64,000 nucleotides of DNA from Centipeda noxia ATCC 43541 (GCF_000160555.1 NZ_GG749280.1:113890-177889), one strand, 5' to 3'. Shown: positions 1 through 8,457, counted from the stretch's first letter. The notes: generated from the sequence alone by a model not told the origin. Numbers and translations are program-made.

Positions 1-2
1 GT

Positions 3-521
3 ACGGATGCAGAAGATCTCCGCACAGAGCAGGGAACACTCTCACGGCTCTTTGCCGTCAGTGGTTTTGGTGCGCTGATCGGATCCTTGCCGCTGAGCAT
101 TGCCCCCATCTCCGCTGTTCTTCCCGCACGTGAAGGAGCGCCGTATCTCTGCGGCATTCCTCCGACGGCCTGGATATTCTCTCTGTTTCTCTTCCTGCTG
201 CTGCCCTGCGCTCCGCTTCTGCAGGCAGTCTCAGAGTTCCCCGCGGCACCTGCCGTTGCGCTCGCTGTTCTCGGTCTGATGCTGCTCCTGCGCGCGCTTG
301 CAGTTCTAAGCAGTCTGCATGAGCCGCTCACATTGCGCGAGAGTGCGGTCATTGCGGCCTTTCTGCTCGCAGCATACGATATCAAGACAGGGCTCACAGC
401 TGCGCTTCTCACCTGGATGCTTCTCACGGCGGTATGCGGCGAACGTTGCCGCATTGCACGCGGCACATGGGAACTGGCAATGCTGCTCACTGTGCTTGCC
501 CTGCTGAAATGGACAACATAA
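3..521 (+). CDS. NCS2-like (xanthine/uracil-type) permease, C-terminal part
   Basis: The frame is open through the left edge, so only the last 172 residues are present; a TTG at 87 is internal. The protein is very hydrophobic, with about four membrane segments. A GFGALIGSLP stretch followed by a Ser/Pro-containing loop recalls the region near helix 10 of NCS2 nucleobase permeases (GNLLGALFG-type). The resemblance is weak, so family membership is an inference; another polytopic inner-membrane carrier is possible. It ends 24 bases before the next gene, which has its own ribosome-binding site, so the two may be co-transcribed. Confidence 0.5.
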   Translation, partial: TDAEDLRTEQGTLSRLFAVSGFGALIGSLPLSIAPISAVLPAREGAPYLCGIPPTAWIFSLFLFLLLPCAPLLQAVSEFPAAPAVALAVLGLMLLLRALAVLSSLHEPLTLRESAVIAAFLLAAYDIKTGLTAALLTWMLLTAVCGERCRIARGTWELAMLLTVLALLKWTT

Positions 522-545
522 ACACAAATCTGGGAGGTTCATCTC

Positions 546-1310
546 TTGCAAAAGGTTATTGTTCTGCGCGGCGCTCTTGCCGCAGCTCTGGCTGTCTTTA
601 TTCTGACGTCGGCATCCGGCGAGGCGCGCCGCGTGCATGATCCGGATAAAGCGACGAAGATTCGTACGGAGCGCACGACAAACGCCCCTAAAAGCAATGA
701 TTTCCGTGCGCGGATCGATGCACTCATGAAAAATGCGAACGAGATCAATGCACCTGTGCGGGAGGACGATTCTCCCTTCAGCGTTCCAAAGACGCTCTCT
801 GAGTATGACACGGCCATCATCGGCACCCCCCTTGCGAGTCAGGAACAATGCGTGAGCTATCTGCTCAGTGTGAACCCGCATCCGGCGATCTCCGTTTCAC
901 CGCGTGAACTCGTCGCCTACTACTATGAGGAGGGTGCGCGCGAGGGCATCCGTCCCGACGTGGCATTTGCACAGGCGCTGAAGGAAACCGGCTTCTTTCG
1001 CTACGGCGGAACGGTAACGCCCGATCAGAACAACTACTGCGGGCTCGGCACAACGAGCACGGAGATCAAGGGGGCCTACTTCGCCACCTCGCAAATCGGT
1101 GTGCGCGCTCATATCCAACATCTGCTCGCCTATGCCTCAACGCGCAGACCCGTACGCCCCGTCGTTGACCCCAGATATAATCTCGTACGCAATGTCTACG
1201 GCACCATTACCCTCGGAAACTGGCAGGATCTCAACGGCCGCTGGGCAGTTCCCGGCGACTCATACGGACAGAGCATCCTGTCGATGTTCCGCGCAATCCT
1301 GCGTAAATAG
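546..1310 (+). CDS. exported glucosaminidase-family peptidoglycan hydrolase
   Basis: A 254-residue protein starting at TTG, chosen because a GGGAGGT ribosome-binding site lies about 8 bases upstream and the protein then begins with a signal peptide (residues 1-27, Ala-rich core, cleavage near SASGEA). A charged low-complexity linker follows. The C-terminal half (about 110-254) resembles the glucosaminidase domain (GH73/Bax type): FAQALKETGFFRYGG, with Glu147 in the position of the catalytic acid, then an NNYCGLG block matching the NN-x-x-G-I/L motif of the family. Predicted to cut N-acetylglucosaminyl bonds in murein in the periplasm. The exact subfamily is unclear. Confidence 0.75.
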   Translation: MQKVIVLRGALAAALAVFILTSASGEARRVHDPDKATKIRTERTTNAPKSNDFRARIDALMKNANEINAPVREDDSPFSVPKTLSEYDTAIIGTPLASQEQCVSYLLSVNPHPAISVSPRELVAYYYEEGAREGIRPDVAFAQALKETGFFRYGGTVTPDQNNYCGLGTTSTEIKGAYFATSQIGVRAHIQHLLAYASTRRPVRPVVDPRYNLVRNVYGTITLGNWQDLNGRWAVPGDSYGQSILSMFRAILRK

Positions 1311-1327
1311 AGAAGGAGAACGGAAAG

Positions 1328-2953
1328 ATGATCACCGTCAACAATCTGAGTCTGCAATTCGGCAAACGCGTCCTCTATAAGGATGTCAATCTGAAGTTCA
1401 CCCCCGGCAACTGCTACGGCATCATCGGCGCGAACGGCGCGGGGAAGTCCACCTTTCTCAAACTCCTTTCCGGTGATATTGAACCGACAGGCGGCATTGT
1501 AGACATTACGCCGGGTGAACGTCTCGCTGTCCTCCAGCAGGATCACTATGCCTTCGACGAGGTCGAGGTGCTGCGTACGGTTATGATGGGGCATGCGCGC
1601 CTCGTTGAGATCATGGATGAGAAGGACGCGCTCTATGAAAAGCCGGATTTCTCCGATGAGGACGGAATGCGCGCCTCCGAGCTCGAGGCAGAGTTCGCCG
1701 AGCTCGACGGCTGGAACGCCGAGACAGAGGCGGCACAGCTGCTCAACGGTCTCGGTGTGCCGGACGCGAAGCACCACCTCAAGATGAATGAGATCTCGCC
1801 CTCTGAGAAAGTGCGTGTCCTGCTCGCACAGGCACTCTTCGGCTCGCCTGACATCCTGCTCCTCGATGAGCCGACGAACCATCTTGACGTCTCCTCGATC
1901 AACTGGCTCGAGAACTTTCTCGCAGACTTTCCGAACACGGTCATCGTTGTCTCGCATGATCGTCACTTCCTCAACCAGGTCTGCACCTATATCTGCGACG
2001 TAGACTTCGGCAAGATCTCGCTCTACGCCGGCAACTACGACTTCTGGTACCAGTCCAGCCAGCTTGCCCTGCAGATGGCAAAAGATGCGAACAAGAAGAA
2101 AGAGGAGAAGATCAAGGAGCTGCAGACCTTCATCCAGCGCTTTGCGGCAAATGCGGCAAAATCTCGGCAGGCCACCTCGCGCAAGAAACTCCTCGAGCGC
2201 ATCACGCTCGATGATATCAAACCGTCCACCCGCCGCTATCCATACATCGCGTTCACCCCTGACCGCGAGGCAGGCGATCAGCTGCTGACGGTCGAAGGGC
2301 TCTCCAAAGAGATCGACGGGCGGCAGCTCTTTAAGAACATCAGCTTTACCCTCAAAAAAGGGGATAAGGTGGCCTTTGTCGGTCCGAACGGGGCAGCGAA
2401 GACGATGTTGTTCAAGATTCTCATGGGCGAAGAGGAAGCAGACGCAGGCACGTTTAAGTGGGGCGTAACGACGACACAGACCTACCTGCCCTCGGACAAC
2501 AGCGCTTATTTCGACAATGTGAAGCTCAACCTCGTCGATTGGCTGCGTCAGTATTCGAAGGATCCCGATGAGACATTCGTGCGCGGATTCCTCGGGCGCA
2601 TGCTTTTCTCGGGAGAAGAGAGCCAAAAACGTGCCGAGGTGCTCTCGGGCGGTGAGCGCGTCCGCTGCATGCTCTCGCGCATGATGCTCTCGGGTGCGAA
2701 TGTCCTGCTCTTTGACGAGCCGACTGATCACCTTGACCTGGAGTCCATCACAGCGCTCAACAACGGTCTCATGTCGTTCCCCGGCACGATTCTCTTTGCC
2801 TCGCGTGACCACGAGTTCACACAGACCATTGCGAACCGCATCATCGAGATTACACCGATCGGCATTGTCGACCGCATCTCGACGTATGACGAATACCTCA
2901 GCAACGAGACGGTCAAACAGCAGCTTGCAGAGAAATATAAGGCTGCGGAATAA
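1328..2953 (+). CDS. ABC-F family ATPase (YkpA/YbiT type)
   Basis: 541 residues, two nucleotide-binding domains in tandem and no membrane segment. Domain 1 has an intact Walker A (GANGAGKST, 34-42) and Walker B (LLLDEPTNHLD, near 177-187), but its signature motif reads ISPSEK (156-161) instead of LSGG. Domain 2 has an altered Walker A (GPNGAAKT, 352-359) and an intact LSGGE (439-443) and Walker B (near 459-470). A charged, Lys-rich helical linker (about 245-300) joins them. From memory, the same asymmetry occurs in Bacillus YkpA, so it is probably a subfamily trait. ABC-F proteins act on the ribosome; the substrate state here is unknown. The ribosome-binding site AAGGAG precedes the ATG. Probably co-transcribed with the next two genes. 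Confidence 0.92.
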   Translation: MITVNNLSLQFGKRVLYKDVNLKFTPGNCYGIIGANGAGKSTFLKLLSGDIEPTGGIVDITPGERLAVLQQDHYAFDEVEVLRTVMMGHARLVEIMDEKDALYEKPDFSDEDGMRASELEAEFAELDGWNAETEAAQLLNGLGVPDAKHHLKMNEISPSEKVRVLLAQALFGSPDILLLDEPTNHLDVSSINWLENFLADFPNTVIVVSHDRHFLNQVCTYICDVDFGKISLYAGNYDFWYQSSQLALQMAKDANKKKEEKIKELQTFIQRFAANAAKSRQATSRKKLLERITLDDIKPSTRRYPYIAFTPDREAGDQLLTVEGLSKEIDGRQLFKNISFTLKKGDKVAFVGPNGAAKTMLFKILMGEEEADAGTFKWGVTTTQTYLPSDNSAYFDNVKLNLVDWLRQYSKDPDETFVRGFLGRMLFSGEESQKRAEVLSGGERVRCMLSRMMLSGANVLLFDEPTDHLDLESITALNNGLMSFPGTILFASRDHEFTQTIANRIIEITPIGIVDRISTYDEYLSNETVKQQLAEKYKAAE

Positions 2954-2986
2954 CCCCATATTAAAACAGGCAGGAGGTGCGCATCT

Positions 2987-4582
2987 ATGCTGGAGTCATT
3001 GCTGCACGGCACAGAGAATAAGAATGCCGCTCTGCGCCTGCGCGAAATGGTTGCCGTCCTGCGCCGCCACGACATCGTACACGGACTGACGCCGGCAAAG
3101 CTGCGGGCCATCTTTGAGGATCTTGGTCCGACTTTTGTTAAGTTCGGACAAATCATGAGCATGCGCCCCGACTTTCTGCCGACGGAGTACTGCGACGAGC
3201 TGATGAAGCTGCAGACCGGCGCGAGCCCCCTCGCCTTCCCAGTCATTCTCTCCATTGTCGAACAAGAGTATAAGCGCGATTGGAATCGGGTCTTTCGCGA
3301 GATCGACAGTACGCCGCTTGGCTCGGCAAGTATCGCCCAGGCACACAGGGCGGTGCTGACTACGGGAGAAGAGGTCGTCATCAAGGTGCAGCGCCCCGGC
3401 ATCCACGAGATCATGCGCATGGACCTTACGCTCATGAAGCGTGCCGCAACCATCATCCGACTTGTCAGCCGCGACGATGTCGTCGATTTCCGCTCGCTGA
3501 TGGATGAAATGTGGAACATTGCAAAGCAGGAGATGGACTTCCTCATTGAGGCGAGCCACATCGAGGAGTTCTCCCATCTGAACCGCGATCATCCCTTCAT
3601 CTCCTGCCCGCGCGTCATGCGCGATCTCTCGACCCAGCACATCCTCGTCATGGAGTACATTGACGGCATCCCGCTTGATCAGACCGATGCGCTGCATGCC
3701 GCAGGCATCAACGTCACTCAGATCGGGCGCCGCCTCGGCGAAAACTACGCCAAGCAGATCATTGAGGACGGCTTCTTTCACGGCGATCCACACCCCGGAA
3801 ACATCCGCATCCGAAACGGCACGATCGTATGGCTGGACCTCGGAATGATGGGGCGGCTCAGCAACCGCGACCGCACGGCGCTGCGCCGCGCGATCATGGC
3901 GCTTGCAACACACGATACCTTTGAGATGAAATCTGCCGTGCTCGCGCTCGGCATCGTCAAGGGACGCATCAACCACGCCCAGCTCTATCAGGATATCGAC
4001 GTCATGATGGAACAGTACGGCTCGCTTGATTTCAGCGACCTGCATATGGGCGTGCTGACAAACCAAATTCTCAGTATTCTGCGGATGCATCGCATCGGAT
4101 GTCCGAGCGGGCTTGCCATGTTCGCACGCGGCGTCATGACCGTGGAGATCGTCATGCGGCGCTGCGCGCCCGAAGTCAGCTTCCTTGAGATCTTTGCCCA
4201 CAGCCTCTCCCTCGGCCTCGTCCACGGTATGAACTGGCGTGAGGGCCTCGCAAAGGTCCGTCAGGAAGGCATTATGCTCCTGCGCAAATCCGTGCAGATC
4301 CCCGAGCAGCTTGCAGACCTTCTCAAGATGACCATGAGCGGACAGGCAAAGCTGAACATCGATCTCACCGGTTCGGAGGAACCCGTGCAGCGTCTTGACA
4401 AGATGATCAACAAGCTCATCATTGCCCTTCTCTGCGCAGCGCTCCTCATCGCCTCGAGTACGCTCTGCACGACGGATATGCAGCCGCAGCTCGGCGGCAT
4501 TCCCATCATCGGTCTGCTCGGTTATCTCATCGCATTTATTCTCAGTCTCAGACTCATCTGGGATATTCATAAGGGGGTGTAG
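2987..4582 (+). CDS. UbiB/ABC1 (AarF) family atypical kinase
   Basis: 531 residues. Typical ABC1/ADCK features are visible: the KFGQ motif (52-55), the Ala-rich loop PLGSASIAQAH in place of a normal P-loop, the ATP-anchoring Lys in VVIKVQRPG, the catalytic HGDPHPGN loop near residue 263 and an LDLG metal-binding motif shortly after. Two hydrophobic segments at the C-terminus (about 470-490 and 500-523) should anchor it in the inner membrane. Family members support isoprenoid-quinone synthesis or lipid handling, and the role here is inferred from that. The start follows a strong GGAGG. It ends 2 bases before the chorismate mutase gene, so the two are translated as a pair. Confidence 0.9.
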   Translation: MLESLLHGTENKNAALRLREMVAVLRRHDIVHGLTPAKLRAIFEDLGPTFVKFGQIMSMRPDFLPTEYCDELMKLQTGASPLAFPVILSIVEQEYKRDWNRVFREIDSTPLGSASIAQAHRAVLTTGEEVVIKVQRPGIHEIMRMDLTLMKRAATIIRLVSRDDVVDFRSLMDEMWNIAKQEMDFLIEASHIEEFSHLNRDHPFISCPRVMRDLSTQHILVMEYIDGIPLDQTDALHAAGINVTQIGRRLGENYAKQIIEDGFFHGDPHPGNIRIRNGTIVWLDLGMMGRLSNRDRTALRRAIMALATHDTFEMKSAVLALGIVKGRINHAQLYQDIDVMMEQYGSLDFSDLHMGVLTNQILSILRMHRIGCPSGLAMFARGVMTVEIVMRRCAPEVSFLEIFAHSLSLGLVHGMNWREGLAKVRQEGIMLLRKSVQIPEQLADLLKMTMSGQAKLNIDLTGSEEPVQRLDKMINKLIIALLCAALLIASSTLCTTDMQPQLGGIPIIGLLGYLIAFILSLRLIWDIHKGV

Positions 4583-4584
4583 CT

Positions 4585-4944
4585 ATGCGCGGCATACGCG
4601 GCGCCATCACCGTCGGGCGCAACGAAAAAGAGGAAATCTGGCTGGCAGCACAGGAGCTCATCACCGAACTCCTCCGCACAAACGCCATTACTGCCGCCGA
4701 TATCGGCGCTGCAATCTTCAGCGTCACCGAGGATCTGACGGCGGCATTCCCGACCGCCGGCGTCCGCCGCATCAACGGCTTTGATCTCGTTCCCCTTTTT
4801 GATGCGCGCCAATGCGCCATCGAGAACAGCCTCCCCCGCTGCATTCGTGTTCTCCTTCTCGTCAACACCGACGCAGCGCAGGCGGATATCCATCACGTCT
4901 ATCTGCGTGCAGCAGCACATCTGCGCCCCGATCTCGAGGAATGA
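4585..4944 (+). CDS. aroH: chorismate mutase, AroH class, with altered active site
   Basis: 119 residues, the usual length of the trimeric AroH class, converting chorismate to prephenate for Phe/Tyr synthesis. It aligns along its length with the B. subtilis enzyme: RGIRGAITV at the start, EDLTAAFP in the middle, then SLPRCIRV and HVYLRAAAHLRPDL. Arg5 and Arg88 match catalytic Arg7 and Arg90. The loop between differs: the residue aligned with Cys75 is Asp73, and the one aligned with Glu78 is Gln76. The gene follows ubiB with a 2-base gap and its own GGGGG ribosome-binding site, and ends at a strong terminator. Confidence 0.93.
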   Translation: MRGIRGAITVGRNEKEEIWLAAQELITELLRTNAITAADIGAAIFSVTEDLTAAFPTAGVRRINGFDLVPLFDARQCAIENSLPRCIRVLLLVNTDAAQADIHHVYLRAAAHLRPDLEE

Positions 4945-4953
4945 ATCATAGAC

Positions 4954-4995
4954 AGCAAAAAGCCGAAGGTGAAACTTCACCTTCGGCTTTTTGCT
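4954..4995. terminator. bidirectional intrinsic terminator
   Basis: A near-perfect 20-bp inverted repeat with a very short loop, GC-rich in the middle (GCCGAAGG), with A-run on the left arm and T-run on the right. It can end the chorismate mutase transcript on the plus strand and the dehydrogenase transcript on the minus strand. Confidence 0.93.
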
Positions 4996-5005
4996 GCGTA
5001 TATAT

Positions 5006-6043
5006 CTACCCGATTGGATGCATAACGATCTTGGTTGCCTCCCCGTTCTTGAGGAGATGATATGCTCTGTCCCACTCGTCAATGCCGACCTCATGCGTGA
5101 TCATCTTGTCCGCGTCGATCTTGCGCTCACTCATGAGCTTCAACGTCGGCTCCCAGTCGTGCGTATTTTGACTGCGGCTTCCGACAACGGTCAATTCCTT
5201 CTGGATGATCTTGGAGAAATTGACCGTCACTTCGTCCTTCGCAAAGAGGCCAACCTGTACGTACTGCCCTCCCTTTTTCAGGAGATCCATGCCGAGATGC
5301 ATGGAGGGAACCGCCCCCGTGCAGTCATAGCAGACATCCGCACCGTAGCCCTCCGTGAGGCTTTCAACCAGCGCTTTGACATCATCCTTCTGCACATCCG
5401 CGATGTGCTCGACGCCAAATTTCTCCTTGGCGATCGTCAGGCGCCCCACATCCTGTGTCAGTCCTGTCATCACAACACGTCCGCCGTACGCCATGACTAC
5501 CTGTGCCACGAGCAGCCCGATGGGGCCGGGACCGAGGACCAGAACGACGGCGCCTTTCTCAAATTTTGCCTTGTTGACACTGTGGTAGGCGCATGCTGCT
5601 GCCTCCGTGATGGACGCCTGACGCGTCGTCACATTCTCCGGCAGGATATGAACGCTCTTTGCGCGTGCGAGCACATACTGCGCCATTGCTCCGTCCTGCT
5701 GTGTGCCGAGTCCCTTGCGGCTGGAGCAGAGATTATACTCTCCGCGCCTGCAGTAGCGGCAGTGCCCGCAGATCTTAAAGGTAGTCTCGGAGGTGACACG
5801 GTCGCCGACCTTGATATTCGTAACCCCTGCGCCGACTTCCGCGACCACGCCCGCGAACTCATGCCCGATCGTCAGTCCCTCAGCATCCGCATTATAATGC
5901 CCCTCGAACGTATGGAGATCGCTGCCGCAGATGCCGATATACTCCACGCGGATCTTGACCTGTCTCTCTCCGACGACAGGCTCCGGCTTATCAATGACAT
6001 GCCAGTTGCCCGCCCCCTTCGAGACCTTGACCAATGCCTTCAT
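5006..6043 (-). CDS. zinc-dependent polyol dehydrogenase (sorbitol/galactitol-1-phosphate type)
   Basis: 345 residues, medium-chain dehydrogenase family. Catalytic zinc ligands are Cys39 and the His61-Glu62 pair; the structural zinc site is Cys92, Cys95, Cys98 and Cys106. A Rossmann nucleotide-binding motif GPGPIG lies near residue 170. Being last in a galactitol-type PTS operon, it probably oxidises the imported hexitol phosphate, as GatD oxidises galactitol-1-phosphate to tagatose-6-phosphate in enteric bacteria. The substrate is not proven by sequence. The ribosome-binding site AGGAGG is strong. A hairpin 5' of it (6108-6148) may lower its expression relative to the transporter. Confidence 0.88.
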   Translation of the reverse strand: MKALVKVSKGAGNWHVIDKPEPVVGERQVKIRVEYIGICGSDLHTFEGHYNADAEGLTIGHEFAGVVAEVGAGVTNIKVGDRVTSETTFKICGHCRYCRRGEYNLCSSRKGLGTQQDGAMAQYVLARAKSVHILPENVTTRQASITEAAACAYHSVNKAKFEKGAVVLVLGPGPIGLLVAQVVMAYGGRVVMTGLTQDVGRLTIAKEKFGVEHIADVQKDDVKALVESLTEGYGADVCYDCTGAVPSMHLGMDLLKKGGQYVQVGLFAKDEVTVNFSKIIQKELTVVGSRSQNTHDWEPTLKLMSERKIDADKMITHEVGIDEWDRAYHLLKNGEATKIVMHPIG

Positions 6044-6107
6044 GATGATTTCCTCCTATCCCCCGTGCAGAAATTGCTGATACTTTCATTTTATCGGCGA
6101 TTTCCAT

Positions 6108-6148
6108 AAAAGGCAGGGAGACCAGCTCTCACGAATCTGCTCCCTGCC
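6108..6148 (-). terminator. hairpin with short U-tract between IIC and dehydrogenase genes
   Basis: GGCAGGGAG at 6112-6120 pairs perfectly with CTCCCTGCC at 6140-6148. On the minus strand the hairpin is followed by only TTTTA. It sits between two genes of one apparent operon, so it could be a partial terminator or an mRNA-processing/stability element. Confidence 0.5.
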
Positions 6149-6164
6149 CCGCGGCAATCTCTGC

Positions 6165-7439
6165 TCAAGTGAACAGTGCAAGTACCTTGAAGATAACGAA
6201 GTTGACGATATTGCCGGCCTGGTCGATGCTGGAAATGAGCGCAGCGCCCTCCGGCATCTTAAAGTTCGCCGTGACGCCCATCGAGGTCTGGAACTCTGCG
6301 AGCGCCGTTCCGATGAGAAGACAGACTGCGATGACGACCAGTCCGCTGAGCACGGAGTGGATGATATTGCCGCGCGCTGCCGCAACGATCATCGCAACGA
6401 AGAACGGGATCGTTGCCAGGTCGCCGAAGGGGAGCATATTGTTCCCGGGAAGGATGACGGCAAGCAGCAGCGTCAGCGGAACGAGAATGAGCGCAGTGGC
6501 AATGACGGCAGGATGTCCGGTTGTCACAGCGGCGTCGAGACCGATGTAGAGTTTGGAGTGCTCGGAGTCCTCTCCGAAGCGCTTCTGAAGGAAGTCGCGC
6601 GCTGCCTCGGAGATTGGAATCAGGCCCTCCATGAGCAGCTTCACCATGCGCGGCATCAGCACCATAACGCCCGCCATCGCCATGCCGATCTGAATCGTCT
6701 TGCCCACATCATAGCCCGCGAGTGCACCAAGGATACAGCCGAGGATCAGCCCCATGAAGATCGGCTCGCCGAAGATGCCGAAACGTTTTTGAATGGTCTC
6801 AGGGTCTGCCTTGAGATCCTTGATGACGGGAATCTTTTGAATGATCCAGACGAGCGGGATACCGATGAGAGAATTCGCCATGGTCGAGCCCGTCGGAACG
6901 GAGACACCCGGCAGATCGTAGTATTTCTCCATATAGGGTGCCGTCCAGTCCGCGAGCTTCAGCATGGCGATCTCAAAGAGCACCGCCGCCGCAATCGCCA
7001 GCGGGATACTGCCGTTGATTGCGTATACGCACGCACCGCAGAATGTAAAATGCCAGTAGTTCCAGATATCAACGTCCATCGTCTTGGTCGTCTTTGTGAC
7101 CAGCATGATGAAGTTGACGAGCAGGCCGATCGGCAGTATGATCGCCGCAATCGGGGAAGCCCATGCAAGACTTGCCGAACCTGGCCAGCCGATATCGATG
7201 ATCGTGAGATTAATGCCGAAGCGCACGACCATCGCCTGTGCGGCAGGGCCGAGATTATCGACGAGCAGCGCAACGACAAGACCAATGCCGACGAAGCCGA
7301 CGCCGATGGTAAGACCTGAGCGGAACGATTTTGCAGGGCCAAGGCCAAAGCCCAGACCGATGAAAAAAATAAATACCGGCAGAATGACGGTCGGTCCGAG
7401 CGACAGGAATGCCTGAACTAACGGAGTTAAAGTCTCCAC
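6165..7439 (-). CDS. gatC: PTS galactitol-family transporter subunit IIC
   Basis: 424 residues, strongly hydrophobic with about ten membrane segments, of the Gat family of EIIC proteins: the N-terminus runs METLTPLVQAFLSLGP, and there are conserved Gly/Pro-rich loops such as TGHPAVIATAL. It forms the sugar channel and works with the IIB and IIA proteins encoded just before it. The start is GTG, preceded by AGGGGAG. Preference for galactitol over related hexitols is inferred from family resemblance. Confidence 0.9.
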   Translation of the reverse strand: METLTPLVQAFLSLGPTVILPVFIFFIGLGFGLGPAKSFRSGLTIGVGFVGIGLVVALLVDNLGPAAQAMVVRFGINLTIIDIGWPGSASLAWASPIAAIILPIGLLVNFIMLVTKTTKTMDVDIWNYWHFTFCGACVYAINGSIPLAIAAAVLFEIAMLKLADWTAPYMEKYYDLPGVSVPTGSTMANSLIGIPLVWIIQKIPVIKDLKADPETIQKRFGIFGEPIFMGLILGCILGALAGYDVGKTIQIGMAMAGVMVLMPRMVKLLMEGLIPISEAARDFLQKRFGEDSEHSKLYIGLDAAVTTGHPAVIATALILVPLTLLLAVILPGNNMLPFGDLATIPFFVAMIVAAARGNIIHSVLSGLVVIAVCLLIGTALAEFQTSMGVTANFKMPEGAALISSIDQAGNIVNFVIFKVLALFT

Positions 7440-7475
7440 GAAAATCTCCCCTTTCTAAAAGTCAAAAACGACAAT

Positions 7476-7769
7476 TTACTTTTGCAGCTCGGCAAGGATC
7501 TCCGCCTTCACCTTATCCAGGCCCATTCCCGTAAGGAAGGGGCGGCCGTTGATAACTGGGAACTTGTACTGGTCTTTGTCCACAACCGTCGTCGTGATGA
7601 GAAGATCAGCGCGGTCTGCATAGCCCGGTACCTCCATCATCTTGCACTGGATGATCTCCACCTGGAGTCCGTTCTCCTTCGCCAGATTCTCCAATGCAGT
7701 GTTGACCACTGTCGACGTAGCAATGCCTGTTCCGCATGCGACCAGTACAACCTTCTTTTCATTCGCCAT
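7476..7769 (-). CDS. gatB: PTS galactitol-family subunit IIB
   Basis: 97 residues from the ATG at 7769, a better start than the upstream in-frame one because the protein then begins directly with the EIIB fold (MANEKKVVLVACGTGIATST). Cys12 in the VACGTG loop is the expected phosphorylation site. It accepts phosphate from IIA and passes it to the sugar moving through IIC. It lies 28 bases after the IIA gene and 36 before the IIC gene, within one operon. Confidence 0.9.
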   Translation of the reverse strand: MANEKKVVLVACGTGIATSTVVNTALENLAKENGLQVEIIQCKMMEVPGYADRADLLITTTVVDKDQYKFPVINGRPFLTGMGLDKVKAEILAELQK

Positions 7770-7797
7770 GATGCTCACTCTCTTTCTGTAACAGAAA

Positions 7798-8271
7798 TCA
7801 TCCATCCTCCGACTTCGACAGGCGTTCTCTGACAAACGCGCAGATCTCCTCTGCCGATTCGCTGCTTTTCACGGTCTTCAGTGCATCCGCGTCCTGCAGG
7901 ATTCCCATGAGGTTCTGCAGCAGCGTCAGCTGCGCGTGCGCCTCCTTCATCGCCAGCATAAAGATGCAGTCTACGGGAATCGTCTCCGTATCGTCCCCCA
8001 TGACGACGAAATCCACCGGTTCCTTGAGACGCGCGATGCAGACGGCAGGCGCATTCACATGTTCCACATCCGTATGCGGAATCGCAACGCCTCCCATCAC
8101 TGTCGGCAGGCCTGTTGCAAAGACCTTCTCCCGCGCGACGACCGCGTCCGCATAGCTCTCCTTCACATAGCCCTGCTCATACAGGCGCTGTGCTGCCTGA
8201 CGCAGCAGATCGAGATTGTCCCGGGCCTCCACGTCCAGGAGCACAAGCTCTTCAGTAAGCGCAACGTCCAT
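7798..8271 (-). CDS. gatA: PTS subunit IIA, fructose/galactitol family
   Basis: 157 residues from the ATG at 8271, chosen for its GGGGG ribosome-binding site; the upstream in-frame start adds 20 unconserved residues. EIIA fructose/mannitol-type fold, with the phosphorylated histidine in AIPHTD (His66). It relays phosphate from HPr to IIB. It is the first transporter gene of the operon and follows a 186-base intergenic region holding a possible promoter and operators. Confidence 0.9.
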   Translation of the reverse strand: MDVALTEELVLLDVEARDNLDLLRQAAQRLYEQGYVKESYADAVVAREKVFATGLPTVMGGVAIPHTDVEHVNAPAVCIARLKEPVDFVVMGDDTETIPVDCIFMLAMKEAHAQLTLLQNLMGILQDADALKTVKSSESAEEICAFVRERLSKSEDG

Positions 8272-8313
8272 ATGGTTCCCCCTTTCACACACCGAACACC
8301 TTGAAACAATTTC

Positions 8314-8373
8314 ATTATAACGACAAGCCAACGCCCCTCATAGACATATCTGTTTCCTGAAACATTCCTGAAA
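8314..8373 (-). promoter_or_regulatory. candidate PTS operon promoter with phased direct repeat
   Basis: On the minus strand a perfect -10 box TATAAT occupies 8319-8314, but there is no good -35. Upstream lies a 9-bp direct repeat, TTCCTGAAA read on the plus strand, at 8354-8362 and 8365-8373. The copies are 11 bp apart, one helical turn, about 47 to 66 bp upstream of the predicted start. This arrangement suits an activator such as the PRD protein encoded next door. The link to that protein is an inference. Confidence 0.5.
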
Positions 8374-8406
8374 AGAGGAAATATGAAAGGTCTTTTCCAC
8401 TTTTCG

Positions 8407-8430
8407 CTTCCGCAATTACATATGCGGAAG
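8407..8430. repeat. perfect 8-bp inverted repeat upstream of the PTS genes
   Basis: CTTCCGCA and TGCGGAAG are separated by 8 bases. No T-run follows on the minus strand, so it is not an ordinary terminator for the regulator gene that ends at 8458. It may be a second operator or an RNA hairpin. Confidence 0.5.
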
Positions 8431-8457
8431 TCTCGAAGAGGCATAGAAAAACTGCGG

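Noticed and set aside
1196-2959. 587-codon open frame antisense to the ABC-F gene
   Set aside because: It is the mirror of a clearly conserved gene; its product has no recognisable motif and no ribosome-binding site. Other long antisense frames (for example 2996-4570, 26374-28512 plus strand, 38079-39848, 52235-54214) were rejected for the same reason.
8407-8430. Terminator for the PRD regulator gene
   Set aside because: The stem is perfect, but no T-run follows it on the minus strand, so it was listed only as an inverted repeat.
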